A stretch of 64,000 bases of DNA from Alphaproteobacteria bacterium (GTDB taxonomy: Bacteria > Pseudomonadota > Alphaproteobacteria > Acetobacterales > Acetobacteraceae). Position 1 is the stretch's first letter; every line of letters begins with the position of its first letter. The position numbers were made by a program, and so were the translations under genes. The stretch spans positions 1-64,000 of the forward strand of contig JAPLOI010000076.1 of assembly GCA_026400815.1 (NCBI GenBank). The letters run 5' to 3'. The notes under the pieces were generated by a model. That model ran no database searches. It was not told the origin of the DNA and saw nothing but the letters and a program-made list of their open reading frames with translations. Below, in pieces: positions 33,116 to 42,909 of this stretch.

Positions 33116-36100
33116 ATGAGCATTTCCACCCCCTTCATCCGCCGCCCGGTGGGAACGTCGCTCCTCATGGCGGCCATCGTGCTGGTGGGGATCGCGGCCT
33201 TCCCGCTGCTGCCGGTCTCGCCGCTGCCGAAGGTGGAATTCCCCACCATCAACGTGAACGCCACCTTCCCGGGCGCCAGCCCGGAAACCATGGCCACCGC
33301 CGTTGCCCAGCCGCTGGAACGCCAGTTCGCCCAGATCCCCGGCGTGGCGCAAATGACCAGCACCTCCGTGCAGGGCCAAACCTCCATCACCATCCAGTTC
33401 GACCTGGCCCGGCAGATCGATGCTGCTTCGCTGGACGTGCAGGCCAAGATCACCGCCGCCACCGGCCAGCTGCCGCGCAACCTGCCCCAGCCCCCCACCT
33501 TCTGGAAGGTGAACCCGTCAGACAGCCCGATCCTGATCCTGTCGGTGCAATCCGACGAGCTGCCGATGATCGAGGTGAACGACTACGCCGACAACATCCT
33601 TGCCCAGCAGATCTCCACCATCAACGGCGTCGCCCAGGTCTTCATCGGTGGCCAGCAGAAGCGCAGCGTGCGCGTGCAGGTGGATCCGGCACGGCTCGCC
33701 TCCATGGGCCTCACCATCGAAGATGTGCGCGGCGTGCTGTTCACCGGCACCGCAAACGCCCCCAAGGGCACGATCGACGGCGCCGAGCGCAGCTTCACCA
33801 TCTACGCCAACGACCAGCTGACCAAGGCGGAGGAATACAACAACCTCGTCATCGCCTACCGCAACGGCGCCCCGATCCGGGTGCGCGATGTCGGCCAGGC
33901 GGTGGAGGCAGCCGACAATCTGCGGGTGGCCGCCTATCAGAACGGCAAGCGCGGCGTGCAGCTGATCATCTTCAAGCAGGCCGAAGCCAACATCCTGGAC
34001 ACGGTGGCCCGCATCAAGCGCGAGCTGCCGCGCCTGCAGGCCTCCATCCCGCCCTCCATCGAGGTGGCGGAGATCGTCAACCGCACCGGCACCATCCAGC
34101 ACACGGTGGAGGAGGTGGAGTTCCACCTGGTGCTCACCGTGGGCCTGGTGGTGATGGTGATCTTCCTGTTCCTGCGCAATCTCTGGGCCACGATCATCCC
34201 CAGCCTCACCGTGCCGATCGCGCTGGTGGGCACCTTCGCGGTGATGTACCTGTTCGAGTACAGCCTGAACAACCTCTCCCTCATGGCGCTCATCATCTCC
34301 ATCGGCTTCGTGGTCGACGATGCGATCGTGATGCTGGAGAACATCTACCGCCACATCGAGGACGGCATGCGGCCGATGGAGGCGGCCATCAAGGGTGCCG
34401 GCGAGATCGGCTTCACCATCGTCTCCATCTCCATCTCGCTGATCGCGGTGTTCATCCCGCTGTTGCTGATGGGCGGTATCGTCGGGCGCCTGTTCCGCGA
34501 ATTCGCGATGACGGTGACGATCTCCGTGCTCGTCTCGATGGTGGTCTCGCTGACGCTCACGCCCATGATGTGCTCGCGCTTCCTCTCCAACCACCATGGC
34601 GGCCATAACTGGGCCTACCGGGCGGTGGAAAAGTGCTTCGACCTGCTGCTGGCCGGCTACCGCCGCACGCTGGATATCGCGCTGCGCTTCCAGTTCATCA
34701 CGTTGATGGTCTTCTTCATCACGCTGGGGGCCACCGGCTACCTGTTCGTGACAATCCCCAAAGGGTTCTTCCCGGAACAGGACAACGGCATGCTGATGGG
34801 CATCGCCGAAGCCAACCAGGACATCTCCTTCGCCGAGATGCAGAAGCGCGCGCTGGCCGTGGGCCGCGTGCTCACCAGCGATCCCGCGATCAAGGCCTAT
34901 TCCGTGCAGGTCGGCGCCGGCCAGATGGGCCAGACCAACAACAACGCCCGCTTCTTCATCTCGCTGAAGCCCTGGGAGGAACGCAAGGCCACCGCGCAGG
35001 AGGTGATCGCCCGCCTGCGCCCCAAGCTCGCGCGCCTCGAAGGCGTGCAGATGTTCCTCTCCGCGGGGCAGGATGTGCGCATCGGCGGCCGCGTCTCCAA
35101 AACCCAGTACCAGTACACGTTGCAAAGTGCCGATACCGATGAGCTGTATTCCTGGTCACCGCGCATCCTGAACCGCCTGCGCAGCGTGCCTGAACTGCGC
35201 GACCTCGCCACAGACCAGCAGAACGGCGGCACCACCGCCATCATCACCATCGACCGCGACCAGGCCGCCCGCTTCGGCATCAACCCCACCGTGATCGACG
35301 ACACGCTCTACAGCGCCCTCGGCCAGCGCCAGGTCACGCAGTATTTCACCCAGGTGAACACCTACCGCCTGATCGTGGAGGTGCTGCCAGAGATGCAGGG
35401 CAGCCTGGATGTGCTGAACAAGCTCTTCGTCCGCTCCAACACCGGCGTGCCGGTGCCGCTCTCCACCTTCGTGAAGGTGGACACCAGCAAGACCGCGCCG
35501 CTCAGCATCGGCCACCAGATGCAGTTCCCGGCCGTCACCCTCAGCTTCAACCTCGCCGAGGGCGTTGCACTTGGCCAGGCGGTGGATGCGGTAACCCGCA
35601 CCGTGCGCGAGATGGGCGTGCCGATCTCGGTCCAGGGCACCTTCCAGGGCACCGCCCAGGCCTTCCAGGCCTCGCTCGCCAGCCAGCCCTACCTGATCGC
35701 CGCCGCGCTGATCACGGTCTACATCATCCTGGGCATGCTCTACGAAAGCTACGTCCTGCCCCTCACCATCCTCTCCACGCTGCCGTCGGCCGGCCTGGGT
35801 GCCTTCCTCACGCTGATGGCCTTCGGCTACGATCTCTCGGTCATCGCCGTCATTGGCGTGCTGCTGCTGGTTGGCATCGTGAAGAAGAACGGCATCATGA
35901 TGGTCGATTTCGCCATCACGGCCGAGCGAAGAGACGGCGCCACACCGTTCGATGCGATCCGCCAGGCCTGCCTGCTGCGCTTCCGCCCGATCGTCATGAC
36001 CACGATGGCCGCCCTGCTCACCGGCCTGCCGCTGATGTTCGGCGAAGGCCCAGGCAGCGAACTGCGCCGCCCGCTCGGCTTCGCGATGGTCGGCGGGCTC

Positions 36101-36241
36101 GCGGTCAGCCAGATCCTCACCCTCTACACCACGCCGGTGGTTTATCTCTACCTGGAGCGCCTGCAGCGCCTGCTGGCGCCCAAGCGCACGCCCCAGCTGC
36201 CCACCCTGGCGGAAAAAATGGGCACCGCCGCGGGGAACTGA
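33116..36241 (+). CDS. RND multidrug efflux permease (MdtB/MdtC-like)
   Basis: A 1041-residue inner-membrane pump of the hydrophobe/amphiphile RND family. The start ISTPFIRRPVGTSLL and the TM4 motif VVDDAIVMLENIYRH with the paired aspartates of the proton relay are clear, as are the two periplasmic porter halves and the second-half segment GIVKKNGIMMVDFAI. The ATG at 33116 gives the normal N-terminus. It works with the adaptor encoded just upstream and an unlinked TolC-type channel. The MdtB/C likeness rests on sequence impression. Confidence 0.9.
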   Translation: MSISTPFIRRPVGTSLLMAAIVLVGIAAFPLLPVSPLPKVEFPTINVNATFPGASPETMATAVAQPLERQFAQIPGVAQMTSTSVQGQTSITIQFDLARQIDAASLDVQAKITAATGQLPRNLPQPPTFWKVNPSDSPILILSVQSDELPMIEVNDYADNILAQQISTINGVAQVFIGGQQKRSVRVQVDPARLASMGLTIEDVRGVLFTGTANAPKGTIDGAERSFTIYANDQLTKAEEYNNLVIAYRNGAPIRVRDVGQAVEAADNLRVAAYQNGKRGVQLIIFKQAEANILDTVARIKRELPRLQASIPPSIEVAEIVNRTGTIQHTVEEVEFHLVLTVGLVVMVIFLFLRNLWATIIPSLTVPIALVGTFAVMYLFEYSLNNLSLMALIISIGFVVDDAIVMLENIYRHIEDGMRPMEAAIKGAGEIGFTIVSISISLIAVFIPLLLMGGIVGRLFREFAMTVTISVLVSMVVSLTLTPMMCSRFLSNHHGGHNWAYRAVEKCFDLLLAGYRRTLDIALRFQFITLMVFFITLGATGYLFVTIPKGFFPEQDNGMLMGIAEANQDISFAEMQKRALAVGRVLTSDPAIKAYSVQVGAGQMGQTNNNARFFISLKPWEERKATAQEVIARLRPKLARLEGVQMFLSAGQDVRIGGRVSKTQYQYTLQSADTDELYSWSPRILNRLRSVPELRDLATDQQNGGTTAIITIDRDQAARFGINPTVIDDTLYSALGQRQVTQYFTQVNTYRLIVEVLPEMQGSLDVLNKLFVRSNTGVPVPLSTFVKVDTSKTAPLSIGHQMQFPAVTLSFNLAEGVALGQAVDAVTRTVREMGVPISVQGTFQGTAQAFQASLASQPYLIAAALITVYIILGMLYESYVLPLTILSTLPSAGLGAFLTLMAFGYDLSVIAVIGVLLLVGIVKKNGIMMVDFAITAERRDGATPFDAIRQACLLRFRPIVMTTMAALLTGLPLMFGEGPGSELRRPLGFAMVGGLAVSQILTLYTTPVVYLYLERLQRLLAPKRTPQLPTLAEKMGTAAGN

Positions 36242-36266
36242 TGCCGACCGCCCGAGTCGCCAGCTC

Positions 36267-36321
36267 TTCCGGCGTTTCGGGCGGGTGGTATCGCGCGCCG
36301 GGCTGGCCGGTGGCGGCGCGC
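36267..36321 (-). repeat. Dispersed palindromic repeat, copy 2 (GCGCGC-armed)
   Basis: The reverse complement closely matches 236-293, including the CACCGGCCAGCCC core, GCGCGC arms and GCGCGCGATACCA. It lies between the efflux pump stop and the Pho box. Confidence 0.5.
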
Positions 36322-36383
36322 AATACAAAGAGTCATACCTCGACAAGCGCGCAGGTGATCCGCATCACTGCGGCACCCGCGCG

Positions 36384-36412
36384 TTGTCATGATAGTGTCA
36401 TCAAACTGAAAT
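36384..36412 (+). promoter_or_regulatory. Pho box upstream of pstS
   Basis: Three 7-bp units at exact 11-bp spacing: TTGTCAT, GTGTCAT and CTGAAAT with 4-bp gaps. The first two fit the PhoB consensus half-site (CTGTCAT) closely. It ends 84 nt before the pstS start. A weak -10 (TAGGGT) lies about 20 nt downstream. PhoB encoded at 41076 is the expected activator. Confidence 0.85.
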
Positions 36413-36496
36413 GGCCGAGTCGCCGACCCTGCCTAGGGTGCCGCAAGCCGGGATACCGAGTCCCGGACGCCGAAGCACGCACCGTCAGGAGTTGAC

Positions 36497-37516
36497 ATGA
36501 ACCGCCTCACCTCCCTCTTGGGAGCCGCCGTCGCCAGCCTCGCGCTTTTTGCGGGCGCAGCCTCGGCCCAGCAGATCACCGGAGCCGGCGCCACCTTCCC
36601 TGCCCCCGTCTATACGAAGTGGGGCGAAGCGGTGAAGGCGGCCATCGGTATCCAGCTCAACTACCAGGCCATCGGTTCCGGCGGTGGCATCAACCAGATC
36701 ACCAACCGCACCGTGGATTTTGGCGCCACCGATGCCCCGATGCCCAATGACCGCATCGCCTCGGGCAACATCGTGCAGGTGCCCACCGTGATCGGCGGCG
36801 TTGTGCCGATCGTGAACATCCCGGGCGTGGCCGACGATGCGCTGAAGCTCACCGGCGAGCTGCTGGCCGAAATCTACCTCGGCAAGATCACCAAGTGGAA
36901 CGACACCAAGATCGTCGAGCTGAACCGCGGCGTGGCGCTGCCCAACCTCGCCATCGCCCCGGCCTACCGCGCCGACGGCTCCGGCACCACCTTCGTGTTC
37001 ACCTCCTACCTCTCCGCCGTCAGCCCGGAGTGGAAGGAAAAGGTCGGCGCCGCCACCAGCGTGAAGTGGGTCGTCGGCAACGGCGCCCGCGGAAATGATG
37101 GCGTGGCGGCCACCGTGCGCCAGGTCCGCGGCGGCATCGGCTACGTGGAAAGCGCCTTCGCCACCCAGAACAAGCTCTCCGCCACCCAGCTGCGCAACCG
37201 CGCCGGCCAGTTCGTGGCCGCCTCGCTCGATAGCTTCTCGGCCGCCGCCGACAATGGCGACTGGTCGGCCAACCCGAACTTCGCCGTGAACCTGATCGAC
37301 ACGCAGGGCGCTACGTCCTGGCCGATCGTCTCCGCCACCTTCATCCTGCTCCCGAAGGACGCGAAGGACGAAAGCCGCACCGCCAACGTGCTGAAGTTCT
37401 TCGACTGGGCCTACACCAACGGCGACAAGATCGCCCGCGAGCTGGAATACGTTCCCCTGCCCCAGAAGGTGAAGGACGCCGCCCGCGCCACCTGGCGCGC
37501 CCAACTGAAGTACTGA
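36497..37516 (+). CDS. pstS: Phosphate ABC transporter substrate-binding protein PstS
   Basis: A 339-residue periplasmic phosphate-binding protein. A signal peptide ends near GAASAQ. The phosphate-binding signatures ITGAGATFPAPVYTKW, IGSGGGINQI, FGATDAP and RADGSGTTFVF are all present. AGGAG precedes the ATG at 36497. It opens the pst operon behind a clear Pho box, and is followed by a strong intercistronic hairpin at 37526-37560, which probably raises PstS levels over the downstream permeases. Confidence 0.95.
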   Translation: MNRLTSLLGAAVASLALFAGAASAQQITGAGATFPAPVYTKWGEAVKAAIGIQLNYQAIGSGGGINQITNRTVDFGATDAPMPNDRIASGNIVQVPTVIGGVVPIVNIPGVADDALKLTGELLAEIYLGKITKWNDTKIVELNRGVALPNLAIAPAYRADGSGTTFVFTSYLSAVSPEWKEKVGAATSVKWVVGNGARGNDGVAATVRQVRGGIGYVESAFATQNKLSATQLRNRAGQFVAASLDSFSAAADNGDWSANPNFAVNLIDTQGATSWPIVSATFILLPKDAKDESRTANVLKFFDWAYTNGDKIARELEYVPLPQKVKDAARATWRAQLKY

Positions 37517-37525
37517 GCCTGCCAC

Positions 37526-37560
37526 GCCCCCGGCGCCACGCCTGCGTGGCCGCCGGGGGC
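37526..37560 (+). promoter_or_regulatory. Intercistronic stem-loop pstS-pstC
   Basis: A long stem: GCCCCCGGCG with its complement outside and CCACG/CGTGG inside, separated by one bulged C, loop CCTG. No T run follows, so it more likely protects the pstS 3' end than ends transcription fully. Confidence 0.6.
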
Positions 37561-37595
37561 GCCCCCTTTCCCTTCAGCCGAAGCGGATCATTCCC

Positions 37596-38558
37596 TTGTC
37601 CCAGACTGCCCTCAGCGCGCACCAGCTGACCAGCCGCAAAAGCAGGCTGTCCGGCGACGCGATCTTCGCCGGCGCGGCCCTTGTCTCGGGCGTGTTCGTG
37701 CTTCTCCTGCTCGGCGCGATCATCCTGTCGCTGTTCATCGGCGGCTGGCCCGCCTTCCACGCCTTTGGCCTCAGCTTCGTCACCAATGTCGACTGGGATC
37801 CGGTGCAGGACGTGTTCGGCGCCGCGGTGTCGATCTACGGCACGGTCCTCACCTCCATCATCGCCCTCGTCATCGCCGTTCCGCTCGCCTTCGGGGTGGC
37901 CTTCTACCTCACCGAGGTGGCGCCCACCTGGCTCCGCCGCCCGGTCGGCACCGCGATCGAGCTGCTCGCCGCCGTGCCCTCCATCATCTACGGCATGTGG
38001 GGCTTCTACGTGATCGTGCCGTTGATGTCGCAAACCATCCAGCCCGCCGTGATCGAGACATTCGAAGGCATCCCGGTGCTGGAGACCCTGTTCGCCGGCC
38101 CACCCTTCGGCACCGGCCTGTTCACCGCCTCGCTGATCCTGGCCGTGATGGTGCTGCCCTTCATCGCCGCCACCATGCGCGATGTGTTCCTCACCGTACC
38201 GCCGGTGTTCAAGGAAAGCGCCTATGGCGTCGGCGCCACCACATGGGAGGTGATGCGCTCCATCGTCATCCCCTACACCCGCATCTCCGTCGTCGGCGGC
38301 ATCATGCTCGGGCTCGGCCGCGCCCTGGGTGAAACCATGGCCGTCACCTTCGTGATCGGCAACACCAACCGCATCGCCACGTCGCTGTTCGGCCCCGGCA
38401 ACACCATCGCCTCGATCGTGGCGCTGGAATTCCCCGAAAGCCCCGCCGGCAGCCTCAAGCTGGCCTCGCTGCTGGCTCTCGGCTTCATCCTTTTCGTCAT
38501 CTCCTTCATTGTGCTGGCCATCTCACGCGTGCTGCTGAAGCCGCGGACCGGCGGCTGA
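37596..38558 (+). CDS. pstC: Phosphate ABC transporter permease PstC
   Basis: A 320-residue inner-membrane permease with about six hydrophobic helices. The ABC-permease loop is [21 protein letters not shown], with [15 protein letters not shown] following, both typical of PstC. The start is a TTG at 37596. It pairs with PstA to form the phosphate channel. It is 11 bp from pstA. Confidence 0.93.
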   Translation: MSQTALSAHQLTSRKSRLSGDAIFAGAALVSGVFVLLLLGAIILSLFIGGWPAFHAFGLSFVTNVDWDPVQDVFGAAVSIYGTVLTSIIALVIAVPLAFGVAFYLTEVAPTWLRRPVGTAIELLAAVPSIIYGMWGFYVIVPLMSQTIQPAVIETFEGIPVLETLFAGPPFGTGLFTASLILAVMVLPFIAATMRDVFLTVPPVFKESAYGVGATTWEVMRSIVIPYTRISVVGGIMLGLGRALGETMAVTFVIGNTNRIATSLFGPGNTIASIVALEFPESPAGSLKLASLLALGFILFVISFIVLAISRVLLKPRTGG

Positions 38559-38569
38559 GGACGGGACCC

Positions 38570-39481
38570 ATGAGCACCACCGCCTCCGCCGGCCTGCCCT
38601 CCCCCAACCTCCGCTCGTCCGGCCCCAAGCGCGACCCGGCCGTGGCGTTGGCCCTCGGCCGCAGCCGCAAGCGCCGCGACATCATCGCGCGCTGGCTCTG
38701 CGTCGGCGCCACCACCATCGGCATTGCGCTGCTCGCCTCCATCCTTGCCACGCTGCTGGTGCGCGGCCTGGGCGGCATCTCGCTGGATGTGTTCACCAAG
38801 GTCACCCTGCCCCCGGGCTCCGATGGCGGCCTGCTCAACGCCATCGTCGGCAGCCTGATCCAGACCGCCATCGGCACCGCCATCGGCACGCCGATCGGCC
38901 TGATGGTGGGCACCTACCTCTCGGAATACGCACGCGGCTCGCATCTCGGCAACGCCGTGCGCTTCGTCTCCGACGTGCTGCTCTCCGCGCCCTCGATCCT
39001 GATCGGCCTGTTCGTCTACACCGTGCTGGTCGCCCCCTTCGGCGGCTTCTCCGGCATCGCCGGCTGCATCGCGCTGGCCGTGATCGTGATCCCCATCGTG
39101 GTGCGCACCACGGAAGACATGCTGCAGCTGATCCCGGTCGCCCTGCGGGAGGCCGCGGTGGCGCTCGGCGCGCCGAAATGGCGCTCGATCGTCTTCGTCT
39201 GCTACCCCGCCGCGCGCGAAGGCATCCTCACCGGCGTCCTGCTCGCCGTCGCCCGCGTCGCCGGCGAAACCGCCCCGCTGCTCTTCACCTCGCTCGGCAA
39301 CCTCAACTGGTCGCTCAGCCTCGCCCAGCCGATGGCCAGCCTGCCCGTCACCATCTACCAGTACGCCGGCTCCGCCTTCGATGACTGGGTGCGCCTGGCC
39401 TGGGCCGGCGCCCTGCTCATCACGCTCGGCGTGCTCGCCATCAACATCATCGCCCGCGTCGTGCTGCGCCAGCGCAGCTAA
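38570..39481 (+). CDS. pstA: Phosphate ABC transporter permease PstA
   Basis: A 303-residue permease with six predicted helices. The EAA-type loop is [21 protein letters not shown], followed by [15 protein letters not shown], characteristic of PstA. The N-terminal ~40 residues are a basic cytoplasmic extension. It is the partner of PstC in the high-affinity phosphate importer and is followed by pstB after 39 bp. Confidence 0.93.
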   Translation: MSTTASAGLPSPNLRSSGPKRDPAVALALGRSRKRRDIIARWLCVGATTIGIALLASILATLLVRGLGGISLDVFTKVTLPPGSDGGLLNAIVGSLIQTAIGTAIGTPIGLMVGTYLSEYARGSHLGNAVRFVSDVLLSAPSILIGLFVYTVLVAPFGGFSGIAGCIALAVIVIPIVVRTTEDMLQLIPVALREAAVALGAPKWRSIVFVCYPAAREGILTGVLLAVARVAGETAPLLFTSLGNLNWSLSLAQPMASLPVTIYQYAGSAFDDWVRLAWAGALLITLGVLAINIIARVVLRQRS

Positions 39482-39520
39482 CCCGCCCCACCCTGCCGGA
39501 CCAGCCCACCAGGAGCTGCC

Positions 39521-40351
39521 ATGAACGAAGCCACCACCAGCCAGGCCGAGCCGATCACAGGCCCCACGCTGGAAACCCGCCCCGAGATCGCCGCCACCCA
39601 GGCCAAGATCGCCATCCGCAACCTTGATTTCTTCTACGGCGACAACCGCGCCCTGAAGTCGATCAACCTCGATTTTCCGGAGCGCCAGGTCACCGGCATG
39701 ATCGGCCCGTCGGGCTGCGGCAAGTCCACCCTGCTGCGCTGCCTCAACCGGATGTACGACCTCTACCCCGGCCAGCGCGCCACCGGCGAGGCGATGATGG
39801 AAGGCATCAACATCGTCGACCCCAAGGTGGACCTCAACGCCCTGCGCAGCCGCATCGGCATGGTGTTCCAGAAGCCCACGCCCTTCCCGATGTCGATCTA
39901 CGACAACATCGCCTTCGGCGTGAAGCTGCACGAAAAGCTCACCAAGGCGCAGATGGACGAGCGCGTGGAATGGTCCCTCAGCCGCGCCGCCTTGTGGGAT
40001 GAGGTGAAGGACCGCCTCGCCTCCCCCGCCTCCGGCCTCTCTGGCGGCCAGCAGCAGCGCCTGTGCATCGCCCGTTCCATCGCCGTGCGCCCGGAAGTGA
40101 TCCTGTTCGATGAGCCCACCAGCGCGCTCGACCCGATCAGCACGCTGAAGGTGGAGGAACTGATCGACGAGCTGAAGCAGGATTTCACCATCGCCATCGT
40201 CACCCACAACATGCAGCAGGCCGCCCGCTGCGCCGATCGCGTTGCCTTCTTCTATCTCGGCGAAATGGTGGAGGTCGGCACCGCGGCGCAGATGTTCACC
40301 GCCCCGCGCGAACTGCGAACGCAGCAATACATCACCGGCCGCTTCAGCTGA
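39521..40351 (+). CDS. pstB: Phosphate ABC transporter ATPase PstB
   Basis: A 276-residue ABC ATPase. Walker A is GPSGCGKST, the ABC signature is LSGGQQQR, Walker B is [12 protein letters not shown], and the switch histidine is in [14 protein letters not shown]. The [15 protein letters not shown] and [14 protein letters not shown] segments are specific to PstB. It energises PstCA and also takes part in phosphate signalling with PhoU. Confidence 0.95.
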   Translation: MNEATTSQAEPITGPTLETRPEIAATQAKIAIRNLDFFYGDNRALKSINLDFPERQVTGMIGPSGCGKSTLLRCLNRMYDLYPGQRATGEAMMEGINIVDPKVDLNALRSRIGMVFQKPTPFPMSIYDNIAFGVKLHEKLTKAQMDERVEWSLSRAALWDEVKDRLASPASGLSGGQQQRLCIARSIAVRPEVILFDEPTSALDPISTLKVEELIDELKQDFTIAIVTHNMQQAARCADRVAFFYLGEMVEVGTAAQMFTAPRELRTQQYITGRFS

Positions 40352-40362
40352 GAGGCTTCCAG

Positions 40363-41079
40363 ATGCCCCAGGAACACATCGTGAAAAGCTACGAGCAGGA
40401 GCTGAACCGCCTGCGTGACCTCATCGTGGAGATGGGCGGCATGGTCGAGAGCCAGGTAGCCCTCGCCTGCGCCGCCATCCTCAACCGCGACCGCACCGCC
40501 GCCTCCCAGGCGATGGAGGCGGACCCCAAGGTGGATGCCCGCGAACAGGAGATCGAGCAGTTCGTCATCCGCCTGCTCGCACTGCGCCAGCCCATGGCCG
40601 GCGATTTGCGCCACATCGTCGCCGCGCTCAAATCCACCGGCGACCTGGAGCGCATCGGCGACTACGCCGCCAACGTCGCCAAGCGCAGCCTCGTCCTCCA
40701 GGAATTCAGCCTGCGCTCCGCGGCCAGCGGCCTCGCCCACATGGCCAGCCTGGTGCAGGAAAACCTCAAGCGCATCATCGACGCGGTCGGCGCCGACGAT
40801 CCGGAAAAGGCCATGCAAGTCTGGCGCAGCGACGAGGCGATCGACGAGATCTACAACGCCCTGTTCCGCGAGCTCATCACCTACATGATGGAAGACCCGC
40901 GCAACATCACCCCCTGCACCCACCTCCTGTTCATCGCCAAGAACCTGGAGCGCATCGGCGACCACGCCACCAACATCGCCGAGACCGTGCACTACGCCGT
41001 CACCGGTATCCCGATTACCGAGGCAAGGCCGAAAAGCGACCTCTCGTCCTTCGCCAACGTCCGGCCCGCCGGCGAATGA
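40363..41079 (+). CDS. phoU: Phosphate signalling protein PhoU
   Basis: A 238-residue all-helical protein with two PhoU repeats. Each repeat carries the metal-binding pattern seen here as LERIGDYAANVAKR and LERIGDHATNIAET. It links the Pst transporter to the PhoR/PhoB system and restrains Pho signalling when phosphate is ample. Its stop overlaps the phoB start by 4 nt (ATGA), so the two are translationally coupled. Confidence 0.95.
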   Translation: MPQEHIVKSYEQELNRLRDLIVEMGGMVESQVALACAAILNRDRTAASQAMEADPKVDAREQEIEQFVIRLLALRQPMAGDLRHIVAALKSTGDLERIGDYAANVAKRSLVLQEFSLRSAASGLAHMASLVQENLKRIIDAVGADDPEKAMQVWRSDEAIDEIYNALFRELITYMMEDPRNITPCTHLLFIAKNLERIGDHATNIAETVHYAVTGIPITEARPKSDLSSFANVRPAGE

Positions 41080-41831
41080 GGACCGAAATGATGCCGCCAC
41101 GCCGCCAGGCCCCGGCGCCCGAACCCATGGCCACGCCCAACCGCCCGCTGATCCTGGTGGTGGAAGACGAAACCGCCCTGCTCACCATGCTGCGCTACAA
41201 CCTGGAAAAGCACGGCTACCGCGTGGAGGAAGCCGGCAACGGCGAGGAAGCCCTCGCCCGCATCGCGGAGGAACGCCCGGACCTCATCCTGCTGGATTGG
41301 ATGCTCCCCGTCCTCTCCGGCATCGAGGTCTGCCGCCAGATCCGCCGCCACCCCGATACCCGCGAACTGCCGGTCATCATGCTCACCGCCCGCACCGAGG
41401 ACCAGGACGCGGTGCGCGCGCTCAACACGGGCGCCGACGATTACATCACCAAGCCCTTCGGCCTCGAAGCCCTGATGGCCCGCATCCGCGCCCTGCTGCG
41501 CCGCGCCAGCACCGCGCCCGCCAAGGGCCGCCTGGAATACGCCGACATCGCCATGGACCTCGCCGCCCATCGCGTGCAGCGCAACGGCCGCGCCGTGCAT
41601 CTCGGCCCCACCGAATACCGCCTGCTCGAATTCTTCCTCCAGCACCCCACCCGCGTCTTCACCCGCGAGGAACTGCTGAACGCCGTCTGGGGCCCCGACA
41701 TCCACGTGGAACCGCGCACGGTGGATGTCCACATCCGCCGCCTGCGCAAGGCGATCAACGCCGAAGGCGAGGCCGACATCATCCGCACCGTCCGCGCCGC
41801 CGGCTACGCGCTGGACACCGAACCCGCCTGA
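41076..41831 (+). CDS. phoB: Phosphate response regulator PhoB
   Basis: A 251-residue OmpR-type response regulator. The receiver domain (residues ~24-140) has the acidic pair in VVEDE, the phospho-acceptor aspartate in LLDWMLPVLSG and the KPFG lysine. The C-terminal winged helix includes LGPTEYRLLEFFLQHP and RTVDVHIRRLRKAI. An extra ~22-residue N-terminal leader is present. It would bind the Pho boxes before pstS and phnC. The partner kinase PhoR, often adjacent, is absent from this window. Confidence 0.93.
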   Translation: MRTEMMPPRRQAPAPEPMATPNRPLILVVEDETALLTMLRYNLEKHGYRVEEAGNGEEALARIAEERPDLILLDWMLPVLSGIEVCRQIRRHPDTRELPVIMLTARTEDQDAVRALNTGADDYITKPFGLEALMARIRALLRRASTAPAKGRLEYADIAMDLAAHRVQRNGRAVHLGPTEYRLLEFFLQHPTRVFTREELLNAVWGPDIHVEPRTVDVHIRRLRKAINAEGEADIIRTVRAAGYALDTEPA

Positions 41832-41881
41832 CCCCACCCGGCCGGTCCCATCCGGCTGGCCTGGCCATTCGAAACACCGAA

Positions 41882-41925
41882 GCAACATCCGATCTGGCGG
41901 CACCGCCAGGTCGGATGTTTGCGTT
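41882..41925 (+). terminator. Terminator of the pst-phoU-phoB operon (REP-like copy 2)
   Basis: A 17-bp stem with one G-U pair (41884-41900 with 41903-41919) is followed by TTTGCGTTT. Its left arm shares 19 identical nt (GCAACATCCGATCTGGCGG) with the reverse complement of 787-805, so it is also a dispersed repeat. Confidence 0.75.
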
Positions 41926-41997
41926 TCCGATCAAATGGCTAGCGCGGCAGCCGGCCATCCGTCAGCGCGCCCCTCGCGCCGCCAAACCGCCGCCAAA

Positions 41998-42037
41998 TCG
42001 TCATCGCTCTGTCATCCATCCTTCAAGATAGTGTCGC
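41998..42037 (+). promoter_or_regulatory. Pho box upstream of phnC
   Basis: Units at 11-bp spacing: TCGTCAT, CTGTCAT (a perfect consensus half-site), CCTTCAA and GTGTCGC. A likely -10, CATAAC (42049-42054), follows 12-30 nt later. The phn genes are thus expected to be under PhoB even though a terminator separates them from phoB. Confidence 0.75.
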
Positions 42038-42080
42038 GGACCGCCTGCCATAACCGCCCCGCATGTAACGGGGATTCGCG

Positions 42081-42881
42081 ATGCTGGTTCTGGAAGGCCT
42101 GACGAAACGCTTCGGCTCCGTCACCGCCGTGGATTCCGCCTCGCTGTCCATTCCGCGCGGCCAGTTCGTCGGCATCATCGGCCGCTCCGGCGCCGGCAAG
42201 TCCACCCTGCTGCGCAGCATCAACCGCCTGTCGGAACCCAGCGCCGGAACCATCGCCTGGAACGGCGCCGAAATCACCACGCTCAAGGGCGCCGCCCTGC
42301 GCGACTGGCGCCGCCGCTGCGCCATGATCTTCCAGCAGTTCAACCTCGTCGGCCGGCTGGATGTGCTGAACAACGTGCTGCTCGGCCGCCTCGCCCACAC
42401 CCCTGGCTGGCGCGCCATGTCCCGCCTCTGGCCGCACCAGGACCGCCTGCTCGCCATGTCCGCGCTGGAACAGATGGACATCGCCGGCCTCGCCGCCCAG
42501 CGCGCCGACACGCTCTCCGGCGGCCAGCAGCAGCGCGTCGCCATCTGCCGCGCCCTGCTGCAGGAGCCGGAAATCATCCTGGCCGATGAACCCGTCGCCT
42601 CGCTCGATCCGCGCAACGCCAAGATCGTGATGGACGCGCTGCAGCGCATCAACCGCCACCACGGCCTCACCGTGCTGGTCAACCTGCACTCGCTCGACCT
42701 CGCCCGCACCTATTGCGATCGCCTGGTCGGCATGGCCGCCGGCCGCATCGTGTTCGACGACGTGCCCGCCGCCCTCACCGAAGGCGTCTCCCGCACGCTC
42801 TACGGCATGGAAGCCGCCGACGTGATCGATCACGCGGCCGCCCCGGGCCTCGAAGCCGGCCTCGCAGCCCAGGCCGCCTGA
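42081..42881 (+). CDS. phnC: Phosphonate ABC transporter ATPase PhnC
   Basis: A 266-residue ABC ATPase: Walker [10 protein letters not shown], signature LSGGQQQR, Walker [13 protein letters not shown], switch histidine in [14 protein letters not shown]. The [21 protein letters not shown] segment is typical of PhnC. It energises import of phosphonates or phosphite-like compounds through the two PhnE permeases encoded downstream. Confidence 0.92.
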   Translation: MLVLEGLTKRFGSVTAVDSASLSIPRGQFVGIIGRSGAGKSTLLRSINRLSEPSAGTIAWNGAEITTLKGAALRDWRRRCAMIFQQFNLVGRLDVLNNVLLGRLAHTPGWRAMSRLWPHQDRLLAMSALEQMDIAGLAAQRADTLSGGQQQRVAICRALLQEPEIILADEPVASLDPRNAKIVMDALQRINRHHGLTVLVNLHSLDLARTYCDRLVGMAAGRIVFDDVPAALTEGVSRTLYGMEAADVIDHAAAPGLEAGLAAQAA

Positions 42882-42909
42882 CCCCCCTCCCCCTGAAAAG
42901 GACCTCCCC

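Noticed and set aside
33518-35125. A 535-codon minus-strand frame opposite the RND pump gene
   Set aside because: His/Asp/Gly-rich antisense frame typical of GC-rich DNA; the RND pump on the plus strand is certain.
38273-40327. A 684-codon minus-strand frame opposite pstC-pstA-pstB
   Set aside because: Shadow of conserved pst genes; Gly/Glu/Asp/Ala-rich and without any domain.
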